DNA of 53,737 bases from an uncultured Eubacteriales bacterium (lineage in GTDB: Bacteria; Bacillota; Clostridia; Christensenellales; CAG-138). The position numbers were made by a program, and so were the translations under genes. Each line of letters begins with the position of its first letter. Within the stretch, counting starts at the first letter, position 1. The notes beneath the pieces were generated by a model, which did no database searches, was not told the origin of the DNA, and saw nothing but the letters and a program-made list of their open reading frames with translations. Location of the stretch: contig CADCMN010000010.1 of NCBI GenBank assembly GCA_902802575.1, forward strand, positions 1-53,737. The letters run 5' to 3'. Shown here piece after piece: positions 47,538 to 53,737 of the stretch.

Positions 47538-48354
47538 GGAAAAGAGAACGAACCCAGGCGCGTCCGCAGCCAGAAAGAAGGCGGCGGGGAAGAAGCCGAG
47601 CCGACGGACGGAGGCGGATCGGGAAGCGATCCGAGAGGAGCGCAAGAAGCTGTTGACGCGGAAAAGCGCCTTTGCGATCCGGGAGTCCTATATCCAGCTC
47701 AGGACGAACCTGATGTACAGCGTGGCGTCGTCGGGGGAATCGGAGTGCCGTGTATTCGGGGTGACGAGCCCGAACCCGTCGGAGGGAAAGAGCCTGACGG
47801 CGAGCAACATTGCGGTAGCGTTCGCGATGTTGGAGAAGCCGACGCTGCTGATCGACTGCGACATGCGCAAGCCGAACGTGGCGCGGCTGTGGCGGATCCA
47901 CACGAAGAACGGACTCAGCGATCTGTTGGCGGGGATAGACATATGCGACGTATTCGAGGTGGAAGGGATTCCGCTGTCGATCATCGCGTGCGGGAAGATC
48001 CCGCCCAATCCGTCGGAGATGCTGGCGTCGTCGGTATTCCAGAGCGAGATAGAGAAGTTCCGGAAGGAGTATGCCTACATCATCATTGACTTGCCGCCGA
48101 CGAACGAGGTGGCGGACGCGCAGATCGTGTCGCGGCTGGTGGACGGGATGGTGCTGGTGGTGCGCAGCGGCGGGACGAAGCAGCGGGAGCTGGCGGAGGC
48201 GGAAGGCGTGCTGACCAGCTCGGGGAGCCGGATCTGCGGGGTGGTGATCAACGACATCAGCCTGAAGCAGGGCGGCAAGTACGGATACAAGTACGGCGGC
48301 CAGTACGGCTACAAATACGGGTATAAGTACGGCTATGAGGCCAGACGCAAGTGA
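47527..48354 (+). CDS. CpsD/CapB-type bacterial tyrosine kinase with extreme Tyr tail
   Basis: A 275-residue cytoplasmic BY-kinase. Walker A SPNPSEGKS at residues 81-89, Walker A' LLIDCDMRKPN and Walker B YIIIDLPPT are present. A basic N-terminal extension (about 50 residues) precedes them. The last 25 residues are the autophosphorylated tail, here an unusual KYGYKYGGQYGYKYG-type run with nine Tyr. Phosphorylation of this tail controls polymer length and export with the CpsC partner. Codon choice (GCG, ACG, TCG) matches the wzz-like gene and not the rest. Confidence 0.93.
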   Translation: METKEKRTNPGASAARKKAAGKKPSRRTEADREAIREERKKLLTRKSAFAIRESYIQLRTNLMYSVASSGESECRVFGVTSPNPSEGKSLTASNIAVAFAMLEKPTLLIDCDMRKPNVARLWRIHTKNGLSDLLAGIDICDVFEVEGIPLSIIACGKIPPNPSEMLASSVFQSEIEKFRKEYAYIIIDLPPTNEVADAQIVSRLVDGMVLVVRSGGTKQRELAEAEGVLTSSGSRICGVVINDISLKQGGKYGYKYGGQYGYKYGYKYGYEARRK

Positions 48355-48369
48355 GGGACGGTGCCGGGA

Positions 48370-49050
48370 ATGCGTGAGATCGATTTTCATGCCCATATCC
48401 TGCCCCGCTGCGACCATGGCAGCGACGGATGGGAGACCTCTCGGCGGCAGTTGAAGCTGGCGCGGGGAGCGGGGGTGGAGATCGTCTGCGCCACATCCCA
48501 TTTTTACGGACATCAAACCGGCGTGGAGGACTTTCTGCAGAAGCGACAGCGCTGCTATGAGGAGCTCATGGCCCACGCGCCTAAGGGGAGCCCCCGGGTG
48601 CTGCTGGGGGCTGAGGTGCTGGCCTTCGAGGGCATCGAGCGGCTGCCGGGCCTGGAGGCGCTTCGCCTGGAGGGCACCCGATTGCTGCTGTTGGAAATGC
48701 CCTTCACCCATTGGTCCGAACGTTTGCTGGATTCGGTGGAGGCGCTGGCAGATAACGAAGATTTTCGGATCGTGCTGGCCCATGTGGATCGGTACGATAA
48801 GGCGGCCGTGGAACGGCTGTTCCAAAGGAACCGGTTTCTGGGACAGGTCAACACAGACAGCTTCAAGAAGATCTTCGGCACACGGCATTTGCGGGAATGG
48901 GCCCGCCAGGGACGCATCGTGGCCGTGGGCAGCGATATCCACGGCCTCCATGGGGGATATGAGGACTGGATCACCTGTCGGGTGCGAAACGCCAAAGCGT
49001 GGGAAACCATCATGGAGCGGACCAACGCGCTGCTGCAGGGAAGCCTCTGA
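48370..49050 (+). CDS. CpsB/CapC-type PHP tyrosine phosphatase
   Basis: A 226-residue PHP-fold phosphatase that removes phosphate from the BY-kinase tail. Metal ligands are visible in order: HAHILPRCDHGS (His-x-His, residues 5-7), GAEVL, LLEMPF, LAHVDRY and VGSDIHG. CpsB proteins usually read DDG where this has CDHG, a small deviation. A GTG at 48361 is possible but is only 1-2 bases from the GAGGGA ribosome site, so the ATG at 48370 is preferred. Codon use is back to GCC/ACC here. A 196-base gap without a supported gene follows. Confidence 0.88.
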   Translation: MREIDFHAHILPRCDHGSDGWETSRRQLKLARGAGVEIVCATSHFYGHQTGVEDFLQKRQRCYEELMAHAPKGSPRVLLGAEVLAFEGIERLPGLEALRLEGTRLLLLEMPFTHWSERLLDSVEALADNEDFRIVLAHVDRYDKAAVERLFQRNRFLGQVNTDSFKKIFGTRHLREWARQGRIVAVGSDIHGLHGGYEDWITCRVRNAKAWETIMERTNALLQGSL

Positions 49051-49246
49051 GGGGCACGGGAACAGGAAGCCGAAACGGACGGTGCGCGACCATAGTTGAC
49101 CCGAGACCGGGCGGCCGACATGAGGAAAAGAGCCGATCGAAGCGTGAAAACCGCTTTGAGGGCCGGAGGCATGAAAAAATGTATTGCAGCGGTACCCCAT
49201 CGGACGATTCCGGCAGGGACCTCTGCGGATATAGGAAGAGATCGCA

Positions 49247-51286
49247 TTGAAGAACAAGGAAAACAAACAGACCCGCTCGCCGAAGATCGGGCGGAAAAAC
49301 AGCATAAAACGACTGGAACGGTGGCAAACCATGTCGCTGCTCATGGTGGTGTACGATTTTTCAGCCATCTGCTTCGCCTGGTTCGCCGCTCTGTGGAGCC
49401 GGTTCGACTTCAGGTTCTCCATGATCCCGGAGATTTATCTGGCGGCCTACCAGCGGTTCATCATTCCCTACGCCGTCGCAACGATCCTGCTGCTGCTGGC
49501 ATTCCGGCTGTACAGGAGCCTGTGGCGCTACGCCAGCATGTCGGAGTTCATGCGTCTGCTGGCGGTGTGCTTCCTTACCGGCGTGCTGCATACGGTGGGG
49601 ATCATCGTGCTGGTCCATCAGATGCCCGTCACGTACTATTTCGCCGGCACGCTGCTCCAGCTCCTGCTGCTGGGCGCCGTGCGGTTTGCCTATCGGTTCC
49701 TGCGGTTCGAGGTGCGGCAGCGCACCCGGCAAAGTGAAGCCTTGGGCCGGGTCATGCTCATTGGCGCCGGTGACGCGGGACAGCTGATCCTGCGGGATAT
49801 GAGCTGGGTGGAGCATCCGGAGAACAAGGTGGTCTGCATCATCGACGACGATCCCAACAAGTGGGGCCGTTACCTGGAGGGCATTCCCGTGGTGGGCGGT
49901 CGGGACGATATCCTGCTCAACGTGAAGAAGTACGGCGTGAACAAGATCTTCCTGGCCATCCCCAGCGCTACGGCGGGAGACAAGCGGGACATCCTGGATA
50001 TCTGCAGCGAGACGGACTGTGAACTCAAGCAGCTGCCGGGCATATATCAGTTGTTCACGGGCCAGGTGACCGTGGCCGCCATGAAGGATGTATCTATGGA
50101 GGATCTGCTGGGACGGGAGCCTATCCGAGCGGATATGGGGGAGGTTTTCCGCTTTATCCACGGCAAGCGGGTGCTGGTCACCGGCGCCGGCGGCTCCATC
50201 GGCAGCGAGCTTTGCCGGCAGATCGCAGCCCACGACCCCGAGGAACTCATCATCTTCGATATCTACGAGAACAACGCCTACGAGATCCAGCTGGAGCTGA
50301 AGGCCAATTATCCCAATCTGAAGCTGGTCACCCTGATCGGCTCCGTGCGGGACAGCCGCCGGATCTTTCAGGTGTTTCAAACCTACCATCCGCAGATCGT
50401 CTATCATGCGGCCGCCCATAAGCATGTGCCGCTCATGGAAGACAGTCCCTGCGAGGCGGTGAAGAACAACGTGATCGGCACCTATAAGACCGCCTACGCC
50501 GCCATGGTCCACGGCTGCGAACGGTTTGTGCTCATCTCCACGGACAAGGCCGTGAATCCCACCAACGTCATGGGCGCCACCAAGCGGCTGTGCGAGATGA
50601 TCATCCAGTGTTTCAACGCCAAGATCAAGGCGGGAAAGGCCGACGAGATCCCCCAGCTCTTCACCCATGTGGGATATGAAAACGCCGACAAGGATGGCAC
50701 CGGCAAGGTGTTTCAGGATATAAAGACCGAATTCGTGGCGGTCCGCTTCGGGAACGTGCTGGGCAGCAACGGCTCCGTGATCTCCGTTTTCAAGAAGCAG
50801 ATCGCCCGCGGCGGTCCGGTCACCGTGACCCATCCGGACGTGATCCGCTATTTCATGACCATTCCCGAGGCCGTGAGCCTGGTGATGCTGGCGGGGACCT
50901 ACGCCAGCGGCGGCGAGATCTTCGTGCTGGACATGGGCCGGCCGGTGAAGATCGACATCATGGCCAAGAACCTGATCAAGCTGGCTGGCTTCAGACCCGG
51001 GGTGGACATCCAGATCGCCTACACAGGCCTCAGACCGGGCGAGAAGCTGTATGAGGAGAAGCTCATGACCGAGGAGGGCCTCCGGAAGACGGAGAACAAG
51101 CTGATCCACATCGGCAATCCCATCCCCTTCGATCATGATCGGTTCCTGGTGGAACTGCAGGCGCTGATGGACGCGGCCTACAACAATCGCGCCGACATCC
51201 GTGACCAGCTCATGGCCATGGTCTCCACATACCGACCCTATGATGCTCCCCAGCCTGCTTCCGGGGAAGAGAAAAAGGCGGGATAA
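49247..51286 (+). CDS. PglF/FlaA1-type nucleotide-sugar 4,6-dehydratase, membrane form
   Basis: A 679-residue protein starting with TTG 49247 after AGGAAGAG. Four N-terminal helices (about residues 30-150), a first nucleotide-binding region (VMLIGAGDAGQLILRDM, about 170) and the catalytic extended SDR domain (VLVTGAGGSIGSELCRQIA, about 310). STDKAVNPTNVMGATKR carries the Met/Lys pair that replaces Tyr/Lys in this group. These enzymes convert UDP-GlcNAc to the 4-keto-6-deoxy sugar, the first step to bacillosamine-type sugars. The next three genes supply the following steps. Confidence 0.93.
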   Translation: MKNKENKQTRSPKIGRKNSIKRLERWQTMSLLMVVYDFSAICFAWFAALWSRFDFRFSMIPEIYLAAYQRFIIPYAVATILLLLAFRLYRSLWRYASMSEFMRLLAVCFLTGVLHTVGIIVLVHQMPVTYYFAGTLLQLLLLGAVRFAYRFLRFEVRQRTRQSEALGRVMLIGAGDAGQLILRDMSWVEHPENKVVCIIDDDPNKWGRYLEGIPVVGGRDDILLNVKKYGVNKIFLAIPSATAGDKRDILDICSETDCELKQLPGIYQLFTGQVTVAAMKDVSMEDLLGREPIRADMGEVFRFIHGKRVLVTGAGGSIGSELCRQIAAHDPEELIIFDIYENNAYEIQLELKANYPNLKLVTLIGSVRDSRRIFQVFQTYHPQIVYHAAAHKHVPLMEDSPCEAVKNNVIGTYKTAYAAMVHGCERFVLISTDKAVNPTNVMGATKRLCEMIIQCFNAKIKAGKADEIPQLFTHVGYENADKDGTGKVFQDIKTEFVAVRFGNVLGSNGSVISVFKKQIARGGPVTVTHPDVIRYFMTIPEAVSLVMLAGTYASGGEIFVLDMGRPVKIDIMAKNLIKLAGFRPGVDIQIAYTGLRPGEKLYEEKLMTEEGLRKTENKLIHIGNPIPFDHDRFLVELQALMDAAYNNRADIRDQLMAMVSTYRPYDAPQPASGEEKKAG

Positions 51287-51346
51287 ACCACCGAAAACAG
51301 ACGGTTTCACTCTTTTTGGCACAGTTGATCTGCTGTGAGGTAAGGC

Positions 51347-52639
51347 ATGAATGTATTTGCAGAGGATCCTCGCTTTTCAGGGATCAGACCCTTTGAAAAG
51401 AAGATTTTGCTGAGTTCGCCGACAATGCACGGCGATGAGCAGCAGTGGGTGGATGAAGCGATCCGCACGAATTGGGTCTCTACCGTGGGCGAGAACATCA
51501 ATGCGGTGGAGCGGCAGATCGCGGCCCGCATAGGCGTGAAGTACGGAGTTGCCCTCTCCTGCGGCACGGCGGCGCTGCATCTTGCCACCAGGCTGGCCGG
51601 CGAAAAGCTCTACGGCCAAGCCCGCCCCCATCAAGGGACTCTGCAGGGCCGTCGGGTGTTTTGCTCCGACATGACCTTCTCCGCTTCCGTCAACCCCGTG
51701 GCCTACGAGGACGGCGAAGCGGTGTTTATCGATACCGAGCCAGGCACGTGGAACATGTCCCCCGAAGCGCTGGCGAAAGCCTTTGAGCGATACCCGGACG
51801 TCCGATTGATCGTTGCGGCGCATCTGTACGGCACGCCAGGCGCTATGGAGGAGATACGCACTATCGCAGACGAGCATGGCGCCTTGATCGTCGAGGACGC
51901 CGCCGAATCTCTCGGCGCAAAATACAGGCTGAACGGCCGATGGGCGGAAACGGGCACGCTCGGCGATTATAACTGCATCTCCTTCAACGGCAACAAGATC
52001 ATCACCGGCAGCGCCGGCGGCATGTTTGTAACGAACCGTCTCGAGGACGCGAACAAGGTCCGCAAGTGGTCCACTCAGAGCCGGGAGGCAGCGCCCTGGT
52101 ATCAGCACGAGGAGATCGGCTATAACTACCGCATGTCGAACATCATCGCCGGTATCGTCCGGGGCCAGCTGCCCTATCTCGACGAGCACATCGCTCAGAA
52201 GAAGGCCATCTACGAACGCTACAAAGCCGGGCTTTCCGATCTGCCGGTCAAGATGAATCCCTTTGATGCAGAGAAATCCCAGCCGAATTTCTGGCTTTCC
52301 TGCATGAGTATCGACGAGGACGCCATGGCGCCCCAGGTGCGCGGCGAGCAGGACTATCGCTACAAGTCCGCATCCGGCAAGAGCAGCCCCCAGGAGATCC
52401 TGGACGTTCTGGCTGCCTTCAATGCGGAAGGCCGCCCCATCTGGAAGCCCATGCACCTGCAGCCCCTCTATCGCAACAACGCTTTCATCACGGCTTCCGG
52501 CACCGGCTGCCTCGCCGGTTCCGGCTCCGACGTCGGCGCAGACATCTTCCGCCGCGGTCTCTGCCTTCCCTCCGAAAACAAGATGACGCCGGAGGAGCAG
52601 GAGATCATCATCCAACTCATCCATAGATGTTTTGAGTAA
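51347..52639 (+). CDS. DegT/DnrJ/EryC1/StrS aminotransferase (PglE-like)
   Basis: A 430-residue PLP-dependent sugar aminotransferase. It opens KKILLSSPTMHGDEQQWVDEAIRTNWVSTVGENINAVE, as PglE relatives do, and has ALSCGTAALHLATRLAG, IVEDAAESLGA and FNGNKIITGSAGGM with the PLP-binding Lys. It would aminate the 4-keto product of the preceding dehydratase. GTGAGGTAAGG precedes the ATG. A segment near residues 85-100 (YGQARPHQGTLQGRRVFCSDMTF) is longer than in many DegT proteins but usual in the PglE group. Confidence 0.92.
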   Translation: MNVFAEDPRFSGIRPFEKKILLSSPTMHGDEQQWVDEAIRTNWVSTVGENINAVERQIAARIGVKYGVALSCGTAALHLATRLAGEKLYGQARPHQGTLQGRRVFCSDMTFSASVNPVAYEDGEAVFIDTEPGTWNMSPEALAKAFERYPDVRLIVAAHLYGTPGAMEEIRTIADEHGALIVEDAAESLGAKYRLNGRWAETGTLGDYNCISFNGNKIITGSAGGMFVTNRLEDANKVRKWSTQSREAAPWYQHEEIGYNYRMSNIIAGIVRGQLPYLDEHIAQKKAIYERYKAGLSDLPVKMNPFDAEKSQPNFWLSCMSIDEDAMAPQVRGEQDYRYKSASGKSSPQEILDVLAAFNAEGRPIWKPMHLQPLYRNNAFITASGTGCLAGSGSDVGADIFRRGLCLPSENKMTPEEQEIIIQLIHRCFE

Positions 52640-52662
52640 TATGCGGGGTGGTGGGGAGATAG

Positions 52663-53271
52663 ATGTACCAACATATAATAAAACGTATTCTTGATTTTCT
52701 TTTTGCGCTGATCCTCGGCATCCCTGCTTTCATCATTATTGCATTCTGCTACATAGCTATCAAGGCGGAAACAAAAGGACCGGCTTTTTTTGTTCAGGAA
52801 CGACCCGGTTACAAAGGCAGAATTTTTAAGATCTACAAGCTTCGGACGATGCGGGTGGAAATCGAAGAAAACGGGAGAGTATTGCGCGATTCAGAGCGGA
52901 TCACGAGGATCGGGGGCATTATCAGGGCCTGCAGCTTTGACGAACTGCCCCAGCTGCTCAATGTGCTCAAGGGAGAAATGAGCTTTATCGGCCCTCGCCC
53001 GCTGCTGCCGGAATATCTTCCGCTTTATAGCGCGGAGCAAATGAGACGCCATGATGTGTTGCCGGGGATTTCGGGCTGGGCCCAGGTCAATGGCCGCAAT
53101 GAGATCACTTGGGAACAGAAATTTGAGCGTGACGTGTATTATGTGGATCACATCAGCTTTGGCCTGGATGTGAAAATCCTTTTTATGACGATCAAAAATG
53201 TCCTGCGGCATCAGGGGATCAATGCCGGCGTAGGAGAAACGATGGGAAGATTTACAGGGAACAGATCATGA
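52663..53271 (+). CDS. initiating phosphoglycosyltransferase (PglC/WcaJ-type)
   Basis: A 202-residue monotopic phosphoglycosyltransferase that loads the first sugar phosphate onto undecaprenyl phosphate. N-terminal re-entrant helix (RILDFLFALILGIPAFIII), PAFFVQERPGYKGRIFKIYKLRTM, the catalytic Asp-Glu in SFDELPQLLNVLKGEMSFIGPRPLLPEYLPLY and GWAQVNGRNE are all present. Small size and neighbours point to PglC rather than the long WcaJ type. Its stop overlaps the next gene in ATGA. Base composition is more AT-rich than upstream genes. Confidence 0.93.
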   Translation: MYQHIIKRILDFLFALILGIPAFIIIAFCYIAIKAETKGPAFFVQERPGYKGRIFKIYKLRTMRVEIEENGRVLRDSERITRIGGIIRACSFDELPQLLNVLKGEMSFIGPRPLLPEYLPLYSAEQMRRHDVLPGISGWAQVNGRNEITWEQKFERDVYYVDHISFGLDVKILFMTIKNVLRHQGINAGVGETMGRFTGNRS

Positions 53272-53737
53272 GACTGGTAATTATCGGGGCGTCCGGTCAC
53301 GGGAAAGTCGTGGCCGATATTGCCGAAAAAAACGGGTATGATGACATCAGGTTCTATGATGATAACGAGAGCATCCGTTCATGCGGGAAATGGCCGGTAG
53401 TCGGAACCATAGAAAAGGCAATGGGGACCCGTGACGATGTGTTCATTGGCATTGGGGACCTCCAAATACGGGAAAACCTGATGGCGAAATTTGCAGGCTG
53501 CCGCTTCCCTGTTTTGATTCATCCCAATGCTGTCGTTGCGGCGGATGTGGAGATCGGGGAGGGAACTGTTATCATGGCCGGGGCCGTTGTCAATCCCGGC
53601 GCGAAGATTGGCAGAGGCGTTATCCTGAACACCTGCAGTTCGGTGGATCACGACTGCGTCATCGGCGACTTCGTTCATGTTTCCGTCGGAGCACACCTTT
53701 CCGGAACGGTGGTTGTCGGGCAGCGGACCTGGATCGC
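53268..53737 (+). CDS. PglD/NeuD-type acetyltransferase, cut by the window end
   Basis: The first 156 codons of a sugar O/N-acyltransferase. N-terminal Rossmann-like part (MRLVIIGASGHGKVVADIAEKNG), then a left-handed beta-helix of hexapeptide repeats (VVAADVEIGEGTVIMAGAVVNPGAKIGRGVILN). SSVDHDCVIGDFVHVSVGA carries the catalytic His of PglD. It would acetylate the 4-amino group made by the aminotransferase, giving the diacetylated sugar used by the PglC-type enzyme. It overlaps that gene by 4 bases. About 50-60 residues are missing at the window edge. Confidence 0.9.
   Translation, partial: MRLVIIGASGHGKVVADIAEKNGYDDIRFYDDNESIRSCGKWPVVGTIEKAMGTRDDVFIGIGDLQIRENLMAKFAGCRFPVLIHPNAVVAADVEIGEGTVIMAGAVVNPGAKIGRGVILNTCSSVDHDCVIGDFVHVSVGAHLSGTVVVGQRTWI

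Noticed and set aside
49096..49737. Plus-strand ORF bridging the gap before the dehydratase gene
   Set aside because: It overlaps the dehydratase in another frame for most of its length and shows no recognisable domain; the gap 49051-49246 itself shows nothing I can support.

Overview
The window is a GC-rich (roughly 60% by eye), densely packed chromosomal segment that looks like a gut-type Bacillota, class Clostridia. Pointers to this are: almost every start has a strong AGGAGG-type ribosome binding site; there is a lysine riboswitch, a T-box and a LoaP-type NusG paralog; a BioY and a biotin ligase without an HTH domain are present; a NusG_II/Gx-transporter pair occurs; and several surface proteins carry single membrane anchors with Thr-Pro linkers. 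No species can be named from sequence alone.

Layout. 1-7980: a frameshifted FAD-dependent dehydrogenase, a MATE exporter, a class I amidotransferase-like peptidase, a minus-strand trio (HAD phosphatase, Nudix, AAA+CYTH protein resembling TTD14), bioY and an FG-GAP-like lipoprotein. 8006-13340: a MacAB-like export operon with two adaptor-type proteins, one carrying an InlB-type repeat, and a 28-codon ORF overlapping the permease start. 13420-18122: birA, a two-SH3 lipoprotein and a secreted Ig-repeat protein, all on minus. 18372-19390: a decayed mobile-element scar beside tRNA-Arg(CCG), with a 20-bp copy of the tRNA 3' end. 19445-25082: an MBOAT/DHHW/TPR-RCC1 operon and a ThrE-type exporter. 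25119-28017: a lysine-riboswitch-controlled NhaC-type carrier and a TSUP permease.

28163-33183: a branched-chain amino-acid ABC operon (livJHMGF) preceded by what looks like a complete ribosome-mediated attenuator, with a leader peptide rich in Ile/Val/Leu, an antiterminator and a terminator. livG carries an internal deletion that removes the switch histidine region. 33232-38366: a DUF3737 protein, then two paralogous membrane-anchored proteins of unrecognised family on either side of an MscS channel. 38453-41328: metNIQ under a T-box; metI also carries a frame-breaking deletion. 41372-43613: an unrecognised gene, a NusG_II protein, a Gx transporter and an NlpC/P60-like hydrolase.

43614-53737: nadE, galE and then a surface-polysaccharide locus. 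loaP has its own terminator and is followed by a near-consensus promoter driving wzz-like, BY-kinase, PHP phosphatase, a PglF/FlaA1-type dehydratase, a DegT aminotransferase, a PglC-type phosphoglycosyltransferase and a PglD-type acetyltransferase cut by the window end. Together the last four are the set expected to make and load a di-N-acetylated trideoxy sugar onto a lipid carrier. The wzz/kinase pair has a codon style (GCG, ACG, TCG) unlike everything around it.

Themes. Amino-acid supply is controlled by three different RNA mechanisms in one window (lysine riboswitch, leader-peptide attenuation, T-box). Three conserved genes carry short internal deletions, which raises the question of assembly error versus real decay. 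The strongest candidates for something undescribed are the TGKEE-motif anchored family around mscS, the dual-adaptor MacAB operon with its small overlapping ORF, and the leader-peptide attenuator.
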